64,000 bases of DNA from Panorpa germanica (GCA_963678705.1 CAVMBN010000128.1:33150-97149); one strand, 5' to 3'. Counted from the first letter of the stretch, positions 34,004 through 48,700 are shown. A program made the numbers and translations. The notes: a model not told the origin generated them from the letters alone.

Positions 34004-34225
34004 CTCATAAATCTTTTTTTAACACTTATTATTTTCTTCTTATTATAAAAAAAATATTATATACTTGCAGTTCTTTTTTCAACAGATGTTCTCATTCAAC
34101 TGCATTCAACAATATTAAATAAAAAAATGTTAAATATATCTATTTAAGCCATAATCTTTGTGCATCTTCGGATATCATCGGCTATCTTCGGCTATCATCG
34201 TATATTTCTGTAAATACCATATGAT

Positions 34226-36435
34226 ATTTAAAGAACACATTTACAAGACATAAGTAAAAAAATTTAGCCAAAATGGCGGATTCAATTTTAAAATAAAAAA
34301 AATTTAAATATCTCGTAAACGATTGAAGATATTGCATTTTTGATAAAAAATTTATCCCCCATCAGTACCAATACCCTAACAGGAGAACACGATTAGAAGA
34401 CGAAAGTAAAAAAATTTTAGTCAAAATGGCGGATTTAATTTCTAAAAAAATAAAACTTTAAATATCTCGTAAACGATTGAAGATATTGCATTTTTGATAA
34501 AAAATTTATCCCCCATCAGTACCAATACCCTAACAGGAGAACACGATTAGAAGACGAAAGTAAAAAAATTTTAGTCAAAATGGCGGATTTAATTTCTAAA
34601 AAATAAAACTTTAAATATCTCGTAAACGGTTGAAGATATTGCATTTTTGATAAAAAATTTATCCCCCATCAGTACCAATACCCTAACAGGAGAACACGTT
34701 TAGAAGACGAAAGTAAAAAAATTTTAGTCAAAATGGCGGATTTAATTTCTAAAAAATAAAACTTTAAATATCTCGTAAACGATTGAAGATATTGCATTTT
34801 TGATAAAAAATTTATCCCCCATCAGTACCAATACCCTAACAGGAGAACACGTTTAGAAGACGAAAGTAAAAAAATTTTAGTCAAAATGGCGGATTTAATT
34901 TCTAAAAAATAAAACTTTAAATATCTCGTAAACGGTTGAAGATATTGCATTTTTGATAAAAAATTTATCCCCCATCAGTACCAATACCCTAACAGGAGAA
35001 CACGATTAGAAGACGAAAGTAAAAAAATTTTAGTCAAAATGGCGGATTTAATTTCTAAAAAATAAAACTTTAAATATCTCGTAAACGATTGAAGATATTG
35101 CATTTTTGATAAAAAATTTATCCCCCATCAGTACCAATACCCTAACAGGAGAACACGTTTAGAAGACGAAAGTAAAAAAATTTTAGTCAAAATGGCGGAT
35201 TTAATTTCTAAAAAATAAAACTTTAAATATCTCGTAAACGGTTGAAGATATTGCATTTTTGATAAAAAATTTATCCCCCATCAGTACCAATACCCTAACA
35301 GGAGAACACGATTAGAAGACGAAAGTAAAAAAATTTTAGTCAAAATGGCGGATTTAATTTCTAAAAAATAAAACTTTAAATATCTCGTAAACGATTGAAG
35401 ATATTGCATTTTTGATAAAAAATTTATCCCCCATCAGTACCAATACCCTAACAGGAGAACACGTTTAGAAGACGAAAGTAAAAAAATTTTAGTCAAAATG
35501 GCGGATTTAATTTCTAAAAAATAAAACTTTAAATATCTCGTAAACGGTTGAAGATATTGCATTTTTGATAAAAAATTTATCCCCCATCAGTACCAATACC
35601 CTAACAGGAGAACACGATTAGAAGACGAAAGTAAAAAAATTTTAGTCAAAATGGCGGATTTAATTTCTAAAAAATAAAACTTTAAATATCTCGTAAACGA
35701 TTGAAAATATTGCATTTTTGATAAAAAATTTATCCCCCATCAGTACCAATACCCTAACAGGAGAACACGTTTAGAAGACGAAAGTAAAAAAATTTTAGTC
35801 AAAATGGCGGATTTAATTTCTAAAAAATAAAACTTTAAATATCTCGTAAACGATTGAAGATATTGCATTTTTGATAAAAAATTTATCCCCCATCAGCACC
35901 AATACCCTAACAGGAGAACACGATTAGAAGACGAAAGTAAAAAAATTTTAGTCAAAATGGCGGATTTAATTTCTAAAAAATAAAACTTTAAATATCTCGT
36001 AAACGATTGAAGATATTGCATTTTTGATAAAAAATTTATCCCCCATCAGTACCAATACCCTAACAGGAGAACACGATTAGAAGACGAAAGTAAAAAAATT
36101 TTAGTCAAAATGGCGGATTTAATTTCTAAAAAATAAAACTTTAAATATCTCGTAAACGGTTGAAGATATTGCATTTTTGATAAAAAATTTATCCCCCATC
36201 AGTACCAATACCCTAACAGGAGAACACGTTTAGAAGACGAAAGTAAAAAAATTTTAGTCAAAATGGCGGATTTAATTTCTAAAAAATAAAACTTTAAATA
36301 TCTCGTAAACGATTGAAGATATTGCATTTTTGATAAAAAATTTATCCCCCATCAGTACCAACACCCTAACAGGAGAACACGTTTAGAAGACGAAAGTAAA
36401 AAAATTTTAGTTAAAATGGCGGATTTAATTTCTAA
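34226..36435. repeat. 153-bp tandem repeat, right-arm mirror
   Basis: Reverse-complement copy of 22521-24730 with the same unit order. The single-unit variants match across arms: CAGCACC at ~35894-35900 against GGTGCTG at ~23056, and GAAAATATTGC at ~35703 against GCAATATTTTC at ~23243. The whole array was therefore duplicated as a block rather than expanded twice. Confidence 0.92.
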
Positions 36436-36706
36436 AAAAAAAATAAAACATGAAACGTAGGTGTATTATAATTCCATCATTATAACATTACATATAATTA
36501 TATACCTATAAATATTATTCTGGAACACCCTATTCCAAGCATAAAACTTCAATTATTTCAATATTTTCATATGTTTCATATACTGGCAACCCTTTTTAGA
36601 CACCTTGTATTTATTCTCCTATACTAATAACATGGGACGTACGTCGCTTACCTATACTTAAATTCCCTCCCATGGGAGGTTCCAGAACTCTCACAAACCC
36701 TCTACT
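36436..36706. other. Right terminal segment of the palindrome
   Basis: Mirror of 22250-22520, ending CCCTCTACT at 36706. A reading frame in phase with the zinc-finger array is open back to 36631 (stop TAA at 36628-36630) but has no ATG. Confidence 0.7.
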
Positions 36707-39700
36707 CAAGGTCTTTAAAGGAACATAAAAACACGCATCTAAACGTTAAGCCTTTTTCATGTGACATTTGTAAAAAAACATTTTCAAGTTCAGGCCATTT
36801 CAGTCAACATAAAAAGACGCATTTAGACGTTAATCCTTTTTCATGTGACATTTGTAACAAAATGTTTTCCTGTTCAAGCTCTTTAAAGGAACATAAAAAG
36901 ACGCATTTAGATGTTCATCCTTTTTTATGTGACATTTGTGACAAAACGTTTTCATGTTCAAGGTCTTTAAAGGAACATAAAAACACGCATCTAAACGTTA
37001 AGCCTTTTTCATGTGACATTTGTAAAAAAACATTTTCAAGTTCAGGCCATTTCAGTCAACATAAAAAGACGCATTTAGACGTTAATCCTTTTTCATGTGA
37101 CATTTGTAACAAAATGTTTTCCTGTTCAAGCTCTTTAAAGGAACATAAAAAGACGCATTTAGATGTTCATCCTTTTTTATGTGACATTTGTGACAAAACG
37201 TTTTCATGTTCAAGGTCTTTAAAGGAACATAAAAACACGCATCTAAACGTTAAGCCTTTTTCATGTGACATTTGTAAAAAAACATTTTCAAGTTCAGGCC
37301 ATTTCAGTCAACATAAAAAGACGCATTTAGACGTTAATCCTTTTTCATGTGACATTTGTAACAAAATGTTTTCCTGTTCAAGCTCTTTAAAGGAACATAA
37401 AAAGACGCATTTAGATGTTCATCCTTTTTTATGTGACATTTGTGACAAAACGTTTTCATGTTCAAGGTCTTTAAAGGAACATAAAAACACGCATCTAAAC
37501 GTTAAGCCTTTTTCATGTGACATTTGTAAAAAAACATTTTCAAGTTCAGGCCATTTCAGTCAACATAAAAAGACGCATTTAGACGTTAATCCTTTTTCAT
37601 GTGACATTTGTAACAAAATGTTTTCCTGTTCAAGCTCTTTAAAGGAACATAAAAAGACGCATTTAGATGTTCATCCTTTTTTATGTGACATTTGTGACAA
37701 AACGTTTTCATGTTCAAGGTCTTTAAAGGAACATAAAAACACGCATCTAAACGTTAAGCCTTTTTCATGTGACATTTGTAAAAAAACATTTTCAAGTTCA
37801 GGCCATTTCAGTCAACATAAAAAGACGCATTTAGACGTTAATCCTTTTTCATGTGACATTTGTAACAAAATGTTTTCCTGTTCAAGCTCTTTAAAGGAAC
37901 ATAAAAAGACGCATTTAGACGTTAATCCTTTTTCATGTGACATTTGTAACAAAATGTTTTCCTGTTCAAGCTCTTTAAAGGAACATAAAAAGACGCATTT
38001 AGATGTTCATCCTTTTTTATGTGACATTTGTGACAAAACGTTTTCATGTTCAAGGTCTTTAAAGGAACATAAAAACACGCATCTAAACGTTAAGCCTTTT
38101 TCATGTGACATTTGTAAAAAAACATTTTCAAGTTCAGGCCATTTCAGTCAACATAAAAAGACGCATTTAGACGTTAATCCTTTTTCATGTGACATTTGTA
38201 ACAAAATGTTTTCCTGTTCAAGCTCTTTAAAGGAACATAAAAAGACGCATTTAGATGTTCATCCTTTTTTATGTGACATTTGTGACAAAACGTTTTCATG
38301 TTCAAGGTCTTTAAAGGAACATAAAAACACGCATCTAAACGTTAAGCCTTTTTCATGTGACATTTGTAAAAAAACATTTTCAAGTTCAGGCCATTTCAGT
38401 CAACATAAAAAGACGCATTTAGACGTTAATCCTTTTTCATGTGACATTTGTAACAAAATGTTTTCCTGTTCAAGCTCTTTAAAGGAACATAAAAAGACGC
38501 ATTTAGATGTTCATCCTTTTTTATGTGACATTTGTGACAAAACGTTTTCATGTTCAAGGTCTTTAAAGGAACATAAAAACACGCATCTAAACGTTAAGCC
38601 TTTTTCATGTGACATTTGTAAAAAAACATTTTCAAGTTCAGGCCATTTCAGTCAACATAAAAAGACGCATTTAGACGTTAATCCTTTTTCATGTGACATT
38701 TGTAACAAAATGTTTTCCTGTTCAAGCTCTTTAAAGGAACATAAAAAGACGCATTTAGACGTTAATCCCTTTTTATGTGACATTTGTAACAAAACGTTTT
38801 TAAGTTCAAGGTCTTTAAAGGAACATAAAAAGACGCATTTAGATGTTCATCCTTTTTTATGTGACATTTGTGACAAAACGTTTTCATGTTCAAGGTCTTT
38901 AAAGGAACATAAAAACACGCATCTAAACGTTAAGCCTTTTTCATGTGACATTTGTAAAAAAACATTTTCAAGTTCAGGCCATTTCAGTCAACATAAAAAG
39001 ACGCATTTAGACGTTAATCCTTTTTCATGTGACATTTGTAACAAAATGTTTTCCTGTTCAAGCTCTTTAAAGGAACATAAAAAGACGCATTTAGATGTTC
39101 ATCCTTTTTTATGTGACATTTGTGACAAAACGTTTTCATGTTCAAGGTCTTTAAAGGAACATAAAAACACGCATCTAAACGTTAAGCCTTTTTCATGTGA
39201 CATTTGTAAAAAAACATTTTCAAGTTCAGGCCATTTCAGTCAACATAAAAAGACGCATTTAGACGTTAATCCTTTTTCATGTGACATTTGTAACAAAATG
39301 TTTTCCTGTTCAAGCTCTTTAAAGGAACATAAAAAGACGCATTTAGACGTTAATCCTTTTTCATGTGACATTTGTAACAAAATGTTTTCCTGTTCAAGCT
39401 CTTTAAAGGAACATAAAAAGACGCATTTAGATGTTCATCCTTTTTTATGTGACATTTGTGACAAAACGTTTTCATGTTCAAGGTCTTTAAAGGAACATAA
39501 AAACACGCATCTAAACGTTAAGCCTTTTTCATGTGACATTTGTAAAAAAACATTTTCAAGTTCAGGCCATTTCAGTCAACATAAAAAGACGCATTTAGAC
39601 GTTAATCCTTTTTCATGTGACATTTGTAACAAAATGTTTTCCTGTTCAAGCTCTTTAAAGGAACATAAAAAGACGCATTTAGATGTTCATCCTTTTTTAT

Positions 39701-42700
39701 GTGACATTTGTGACAAAACGTTTTCATGTTCAAGGTCTTTAAAGGAACATAAAAACACGCATCTAAACGTTAAGCCTTTTTCATGTGACATTTGTAAAAA
39801 AACATTTTCAAGTTCAGGCCATTTCAGTCAACATAAAAAGACGCATTTAGACGTTAATCCTTTTTCATGTGACATTTGTAACAAAATGTTTTCCTGTTCA
39901 AGCTCTTTAAAGGAACATAAAAAGACGCATTTAGATGTTCATCCTTTTTTATGTGACATTTGTGACAAAACGTTTTCATGTTCAAGGTCTTTAAAGGAAC
40001 ATAAAAACACGCATCTAAACGTTAAGCCTTTTTCATGTGACATTTGTAAAAAAACATTTTCAAGTTCAGGCCATTTCAGTCAACATAAAAAGACGCATTT
40101 AGACGTTAATCCTTTTTCATGTGACATTTGTAACAAAATGTTTTCCTGTTCAAGCTCTTTAAAGGAACATAAAAAGACGCATTTAGACGTTAATCCCTTT
40201 TTATGTGACATTTGTAACAAAACGTTTTTAAGTTCAAGGTCTTTAAAGGAACATAAAAAGACGCATTTAGATGTTCATCCTTTTTTATGTGACATTTGTG
40301 ACAAAACGTTTTCATGTTCAAGGTCTTTAAAGGAACATAAAAACACGCATCTAAACGTTAAGCCTTTTTCATGTGATATTTGTAAAAAAACATTTTCAAG
40401 TTCAGGCCATTTCAGTCAACATAAAAAGACGCATTTAGACGTTAATCCTTTTTCATGTGACATTTGTAACAAAATGTTTTCCTGTTCAAGCTCTTTAAAG
40501 GAACATAAAAAGACGCATTTAGATGTTCATCCTTTTTTATGTGACATTTGTGACAAAACGTTTTCATGTTCAAGGTCTTTAAAGGAACATAAAAACACGC
40601 ATCTAAACGTTAAGCCTTTTTCATGTGACATTTGTAAAAAAACATTTTCAAGTTCAGGCCATTTCAGTCAACATAAAAAGACGCATTTAGACGTTAATCC
40701 TTTTTCATGTGACATTTGTAACAAAATGTTTTCCTGTTCAAGCTCTTTAAAGGAACATAAAAAGACGCATTTAGACGTTAATCCTTTTTCATGTGACATT
40801 TGTAACAAAATGTTTTCCTGTTCAAGCTCTTTAAAGGAACATAAAAAGACGCATTTAGATGTTCATCCTTTTTTATGTGACATTTGTGACAAAACGTTTT
40901 CATGTTCAAGGTCTTTAAAGGAACATAAAAACACGCATCTAAACGTTAAGCCTTTTTCATGTGACATTTGTAAAAAAACATTTTCAAGTTCAGGCCATTT
41001 CAGTCAACATAAAAAGACGCATTTAGACGTTAATCCTTTTTCATGTGACATTTGTAACAAAATGTTTTCCTGTTCAAGCTCTTTAAAGGAACATAAAAAG
41101 ACGCATTTAGATGTTCATCCTTTTTTATGTGACATTTGTGACAAAACGTTTTCATGTTCAAGGTCTTTAAAGGAACATAAAAACACGCATCTAAACGTTA
41201 AGCCTTTTTCATGTGACATTTGTAAAAAAACATTTTCAAGTTCAGGCCATTTCAGTCAACATAAAAAGACGCATTTAGACGTTAATCCTTTTTCATGTGA
41301 CATTTGTAACAAAATGTTTTCCTGTTCAAGCTCTTTAAAGGAACATAAAAAGACGCATTTAGATGTTCATCCTTTTTTATGTGACATTTGTGACAAAACG
41401 TTTTCATGTTCAAGGTCTTTAAAGGAACATAAAAACACGCATCTAAACGTTAAGCCTTTTTCATGTGACATTTGTAAAAAAACATTTTCAAGTTCAGGCC
41501 ATTTCAGTCAACATAAAAAGACGCATTTAGACGTTAATCCTTTTTCATGTGACATTTGTAACAAAATGTTTTCCTGTTCAAGCTCTTTAAAGGAACATAA
41601 AAAGACGCATTTAGATGTTCATCCTTTTTCATGTGACATTTGTAACAAAACGTTTTCAAGTTCAGGCCATTTCAGTCAACATAAAAAGACGCATTTAGAC
41701 GTTAATCCTTTTTCATGTGACATTTGTAACAAAATGTTTTCCTGTTCAAGCTCTTTAAAGGAACATAAAAAGACGCATTTAGATGTTCATCCTTTTTCAT
41801 GTGACATTTGTAAAAAAACATTTTCAAGTTCAGGCCATTTCAGTCAACATAAAAAGACGCATTTAGACGTTAATCCTTTTTCATGTGACATTTGTAACAA
41901 AATGTTTTCCTGTTCAAGCTCTTTAAAGGAACATAAAAAGACGCATTTAGATGTTCATCCTTTTTTATGTGACATTTGTGACAAAACGTTTTCATGTTCA
42001 AGGTCTTTAAAGGAACATAAAAACACGCATCTAAACGTTAAGCCTTTTTCATGTGACATTTGTAAAAAAACATTTTCAAGTTCAGGCCATTTCAGTCAAC
42101 ATAAAAAGACGCATTTAGACGTTAATCCTTTTTCATGTGACATTTGTAACAAAATGTTTTCCTGTTCAAGCTCTTTAAAGGAACATAAAAAGACGCATTT
42201 AGATGTTCATCCTTTTTTATGTGACATTTGTGACAAAACGTTTTCATGTTCAAGGTCTTTAAAGGAACATAAAAACACGCATCTAAACGTTAAGCCTTTT
42301 TCATGTGACATTTGTAAAAAAACATTTTCAAGTTCAGGCCATTTCAGTCAACATAAAAAGACGCATTTAGACGTTAATCCTTTTTCATGTGACATTTGTA
42401 ACAAAATGTTTTCCTGTTCAAGCTCTTTAAAGGAACATAAAAAGACGCATTTAGACGTTAATCCTTTTTCATGTGACATTTGTAACAAAATGTTTTCCTG
42501 TTCAAGCTCTTTAAAGGAACATAAAAAGACGCATTTAGATGTTCATCCTTTTTTATGTGACATTTGTGACAAAACGTTTTCATGTTCAAGGTCTTTAAAG
42601 GAACATAAAAACACGCATCTAAACGTTAAGCCTTTTTCATGTGACATTTGTAAAAAAACATTTTCAAGTTCAGGCCATTTCAGTCAACATAAAAAGACGC

Positions 42701-45700
42701 ATTTAGACGTTAATCCTTTTTCATGTGACATTTGTAACAAAATGTTTTCCTGTTCAAGCTCTTTAAAGGAACATAAAAAGACGCATTTAGACGTTAATCC
42801 TTTTTCATGTGACATTTGTAACAAAATGTTTTCCTGTTCAAGCTCTTTAAAGGAACATAAAAAGACGCATTTAGATGTTCATCCTTTTTTATGTGACATT
42901 TGTGACAAAACGTTTTCATGTTCAAGGTCTTTAAAGGAACATAAAAACACGCATCTAAACGTTAAGCCTTTTTCATGTGACATTTGTAAAAAAACATTTT
43001 CAAGTTCAGGCCATTTCAGTCAACATAAAAAGACGCATTTAGACGTTAATCCTTTTTCATGTGACATTTGTAACAAAATGTTTTCCTGTTCAAGCTCTTT
43101 AAAGGAACATAAAAAGACGCATTTAGACGTTAATCCTTTTTCATGTGACATTTGTAACAAAATGTTTTCCTGTTCAAGCTCTTTAAAGGAACATAAAAAG
43201 ACGCATTTAGATGTTCATCCTTTTTTATGTGACATTTGTGACAAAACGTTTTCATGTTCAAGGTCTTTAAAGGAACATAAAAACACGCATCTAAACGTTA
43301 AGCCTTTTTCATGTGACATTTGTAAAAAAACATTTTCAAGTTCAGGCCATTTCAGTCAACATAAAAAGACGCATTTAGACGTTAATCCTTTTTCATGTGA
43401 CATTTGTAACAAAATGTTTTCCTGTTCAAGCTCTTTAAAGGAACATAAAAAGACGCATTTAGATGTTCATCCTTTTTTATGTGACATTTGTGACAAAACG
43501 TTTTCATGTTCAAGGTCTTTAAAGGAACATAAAAACACGCATCTAAACGTTAAGCCTTTTTCATGTGACATTTGTAAAAAAACATTTTCAAGTTCAGGCC
43601 ATTTCAGTCAACATAAAAAGACGCATTTAGACGTTAATCCTTTTTCATGTGACATTTGTAACAAAATGTTTTCCTGTTCAAGCTCTTTAAAGGAACATAA
43701 AAAGACGCATTTAGATGTTCATCCTTTTTTATGTGACATTTGTGACAAAACGTTTTCATGTTCAAGGTCTTTAAAGGAACATAAAAACACGCATCTAAAC
43801 GTTAAGCCTTTTTCATGTGACATTTGTAAAAAAACATTTTCAAGTTCAGGCCATTTCAGTCAACATAAAAAGACGCATTTAGACGTTAATCCTTTTTCAT
43901 GTGACATTTGTAACAAAATGTTTTCCTGTTCAAGCTCTTTAAAGGAACATAAAAAGACGCATTTAGATGTTCATCCTTTTTTATGTGACATTTGTGACAA
44001 AACGTTTTCATGTTCAAGGTCTTTAAAGGAACATAAAAACACGCATCTAAACGTTAAGCCTTTTTCATGTGACATTTGTAAAAAAACATTTTCAAGTTCA
44101 GGCCATTTCAGTCAACATAAAAAGACGCATTTAGACGTTAATCCTTTTTCATGTGACATTTGTAACAAAATGTTTTCCTGTTCAAGCTCTTTAAAGGAAC
44201 ATAAAAAGACGCATTTAGATGTTCATCCTTTTTTATGTGACATTTGTGACAAAACGTTTTCATGTTCAAGGTCTTTAAAGGAACATAAAAACACGCATCT
44301 AAACGTTAAGCCTTTTTCATGTGACATTTGTAAAAAAACATTTTCAAGTTCAGGCCATTTCAGTCAACATAAAAAGACGCATTTAGACGTTAATCCTTTT
44401 TCATGTGACATTTGTAACAAAATGTTTTCCTGTTCAAGCTCTTTAAAGGAACATAAAAAGACGCATTTAGATGTTCATCCTTTTTCATGTGACATTTGTA
44501 ACAAAATGTTTTCCTGTTCAAGCTCTTTAAAGGAACATAAAAAGACGCATTTAGATGTTCATCCTTTTTTATGTGACATTTGTGACAAAACGTTTTCATG
44601 TTCAAGGTCTTTAAAGGAACATAAAAACACGCATCTAAACGTTAAGCCTTTTTCATGTGACATTTGTAAAAAAACATTTTCAAGTTCAGGCCATTTCAGT
44701 CAACATAAAAAGACGCATTTAGACGTTAATCCTTTTTCATGTGACATTTGTAACAAAATGTTTTCCTGTTCAAGCTCTTTAAAGGAACATAAAAAGACGC
44801 ATTTAGATGTTCATCCTTTTTTATGTGACATTTGTGACAAAACGTTTTCATGTTCAAGGTCTTTAAAGGAACATAAAAACACGCATCTAAACGTTAAGCC
44901 TTTTTCATGTGACATTTGTAAAAAAACATTTTCAAGTTCAGGCCATTTCAGTCAACATAAAAAGACGCATTTAGACGTTAATCCTTTTTCATGTGACATT
45001 TGTAACAAAATGTTTTCCTGTTCAAGCTCTTTAAAGGAACATAAAAAGACGCATTTAGATGTTCATCCTTTTTTATGTGACATTTGTGACAAAACGTTTT
45101 CATGTTCAAGGTCTTTAAAGGAACATAAAAACACGCATCTAAACGTTAAGCCTTTTTCATGTGACATTTGTAAAAAAACATTTTCAAGTTCAGGCCATTT
45201 CAGTCAACATAAAAAGACGCATTTAGACGTTAATCCTTTTTCATGTGACATTTGTAACAAAATGTTTTCCTGTTCAAGCTCTTTAAAGGAACATAAAAAG
45301 ACGCATTTAGATGTTCATCCTTTTTTATGTGACATTTGTGACAAAACGTTTTCATGTTCAAGGTCTTTAAAGGAACATAAAAACACGCATCTAAACGTTA
45401 AGCCTTTTTCATGTGACATTTGTAAAAAAACATTTTCAAGTTCAGGCCATTTCAGTCAACATAAAAAGACGCATTTAGACGTTAATCCTTTTTCATGTGA
45501 CATTTGTAACAAAATGTTTTCCTGTTCAAGCTCTTTAAAGGAACATAAAAAGACGCATTTAGATGTTCATCCTTTTTTATGTGACATTTGTGACAAAACG
45601 TTTTCATGTTCAAGGTCTTTAAAGGAACATAAAAACACGCATCTAAACGTTAAGCCTTTTTCATGTGACATTTGTAAAAAAACATTTTCAAGTTCAGGCC

Positions 45701-48700
45701 ATTTCAGTCAACATAAAAAGACGCATTTAGACGTTAATCCTTTTTCATGTGACATTTGTAACAAAATGTTTTCCTGTTCAAGCTCTTTAAAGGAACATAA
45801 AAAGACGCATTTAGATGTTCATCCTTTTTTATGTGACATTTGTGACAAAACGTTTTCATGTTCAAGGTCTTTAAAGGAACATAAAAACACGCATCTAAAC
45901 GTTAAGCCTTTTTCATGTGACATTTGTAAAAAAACATTTTCAAGTTCAGGCCATTTCAGTCAACATAAAAAGACGCATTTAGACGTTAATCCTTTTTCAT
46001 GTGACATTTGTAACAAAATGTTTTCCTGTTCAAGCTCTTTAAAGGAACATAAAAAGACGCATTTAGATGTTCATCCTTTTTTATGTGACATTTGTGACAA
46101 AACGTTTTCATGTTCAAGGTCTTTAAAGGAACATAAAAACACGCATCTAAACGTTAAGCCTTTTTCATGTGACATTTGTAAAAAAACATTTTCAAGTTCA
46201 GGCCATTTCAGTCAACATAAAAAGACGCATTTAGACGTTAATCCTTTTTCATGTGACATTTGTAACAAAATGTTTTCCTGTTCAAGCTCTTTAAAGGAAC
46301 ATAAAAAGACGCATTTAGACGTTAATCCCTTTTTATGTGACATTTGTAACAAAACGTTTTTAAGTTCAAGGTCTTTAAAGGAACATAAAAAGACGCATTT
46401 AGATGTTCATCCTTTTTTATGTGACATTTGTGACAAAACGTTTTCATGTTCAAGGTCTTTAAAGGAACATAAAAACACGCATCTAAACGTTAAGCCTTTT
46501 TCATGTGACATTTGTAAAAAAACATTTTCAAGTTCAGGCCATTTCAGTCAACATAAAAAGACGCATTTAGACGTTAATCCTTTTTCATGTGACATTTGTA
46601 ACAAAATGTTTTCCTGTTCAAGCTCTTTAAAGGAACATAAAAAGACGCATTTAGATGTTCATCCTTTTTTATGTGACATTTGTGACAAAACGTTTTCATG
46701 TTCAAGGTCTTTAAAGGAACATAAAAACACGCATCTAAACGTTAAGCCTTTTTCATGTGACATTTGTAAAAAAACATTTTCAAGTTCAGGCCATTTCAGT
46801 CAACATAAAAAGACGCATTTAGACGTTAATCCTTTTTCATGTGACATTTGTAACAAAATGTTTTCCTGTTCAAGCTCTTTAAAGGAACATAAAAAGACGC
46901 ATTTAGACGTTAATCCCTTTTTATGTGACATTTGTAACAAAACGTTTTTAAGTTCAAGGTCTTTAAAGGAACATAAAAAGACGCATTTAGATGTTCATCC
47001 TTTTTTATGTGACATTTGTGACAAAACGTTTTCATGTTCAAGGTCTTTAAAGGAACATAAAAACACGCATCTAAACGTTAAGCCTTTTTCATGTGACATT
47101 TGTAAAAAAACATTTTCAAGTTCAGGCCATTTCAGTCAACATAAAAAGACGCATTTAGACGTTAATCCTTTTTCATGTGACATTTGTAACAAAATGTTTT
47201 CCTGTTCAAGCTCTTTAAAGGAACATAAAAAGACGCATTTAGATGTTCATCCTTTTTTATGTGACATTTGTGACAAAACGTTTTCATGTTCAAGGTCTTT
47301 AAAGGAACATAAAAACACGCATCTAAACGTTAAGCCTTTTTCATGTGACATTTGTAAAAAAACATTTTCAAGTTCAGGCCATTTCAGTCAACATAAAAAG
47401 ACGCATTTAGACGTTAATCCTTTTTCATGTGACATTTGTAACAAAATGTTTTCCTGTTCAAGCTCTTTAAAGGAACATAAAAAGACGCATTTAGATGTTC
47501 ATCCTTTTTTATGTGACATTTGTGACAAAACGTTTTCATGTTCAAGGTCTTTAAAGGAACATAAAAACACGCATCTAAACGTTAAGCCTTTTTCATGTGA
47601 CATTTGTAAAAAAACATTTTCAAGTTCAGGCCATTTCAGTCAACATAAAAAGACGCATTTAGACGTTAATCCTTTTTCATGTGACATTTGTAACAAAATG
47701 TTTTCCTGTTCAAGCTCTTTAAAGGAACATAAAAAGACGCATTTAGATGTTCATCCTTTTTTATGTGACATTTGTGACAAAACGTTTTCATGTTCAAGGT
47801 CTTTAAAGGAACATAAAAACACGCATCTAAACGTTAAGCCTTTTTCATGTGACATTTGTAAAAAAACATTTTCAAGTTCAGGCCATTTCAGTCAACATAA
47901 AAAGACGCATTTAGACGTTAATCCTTTTTCATGTGACATTTGTAACAAAATGTTTTCCTGTTCAAGCTCTTTAAAGGAACATAAAAAGACGCATTTAGAT
48001 GTTCATCCTTTTTTATGTGACATTTGTGACAAAACGTTTTCATGTTCAAGGTCTTTAAAGGAACATAAAAACACGCATCTAAACGTTAAGCCTTTTTCAT
48101 GTGACATTTGTAAAAAAACATTTTCAAGTTCAGGCCATTTCAGTCAACATAAAAAGACGCATTTAGACGTTAATCCTTTTTCATGTGACATTTGTAACAA
48201 AATGTTTTCCTGTTCAAGCTCTTTAAAGGAACATAAAAAGACGCATTTAGATGTTCATCCTTTTTCATGTGACATTTGTAACAAAATGTTTTCCTGTTCA
48301 AGCTCTTTAAAGGAACATAAAAAGACGCATTTAGATGTTCATCCTTTTTTATGTGACATTTGTGACAAAACGTTTTCATGTTCAAGGTCTTTAAAGGAAC
48401 ATAAAAACACGCATCTAAACGTTAAGCCTTTTTCATGTGACATTTGTAAAAAAACATTTTCAAGTTCAGGCCATTTCAGTCAACATAAAAAGACGCATTT
48501 AGACGTTAATCCTTTTTCATGTGACATTTGTAACAAAATGTTTTCCTGTTCAAGCTCTTTAAAGGAACATAAAAAGACGCATTTAGATGTTCATCCTTTT
48601 TTATGTGACATTTGTGACAAAACGTTTTCATGTTCAAGGTCTTTAAAGGAACATAAAAACACGCATCTAAACGTTAAGCCTTTTTCATGTGACATTTGTA

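Larger units (their letters stand above)
22250..36706. mobile_element. 14.4-kb palindromic PolB element (inverted dimer, AGT...ACT ends)
   Basis: The left arm 22250-29480 and right arm 29487-36706 are reverse complements, around a 6-bp loop ACGTTC at 29481-29486. Mirror coordinates sum to 58967 near the centre and to 58956 outside an 11-bp deletion in the right arm. Landmarks match at all distances, including single-unit variants of the repeat arrays. Ends are AGTAGAGGG and CCCTCTACT. The flanks (AT microsatellite left, zinc-finger repeat right) do not match and no target duplication is visible. Each arm encodes one DNA polymerase B and nothing else recognisable. It recalls linear protein-primed replicons (invertrons) and Polinton termini, but it lacks Polinton integrase, ATPase, protease and capsid genes. 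That classification is inference. Confidence 0.9.

Noticed and set aside
22250..36706. Palindrome dismissed as a missed-adapter sequencing artefact
   Set aside because: Ends coincide with a defined AGT/ACT terminus, flanks differ, and the right arm has its own 11-bp deletion. Still worth a read-level check, listed under findings.
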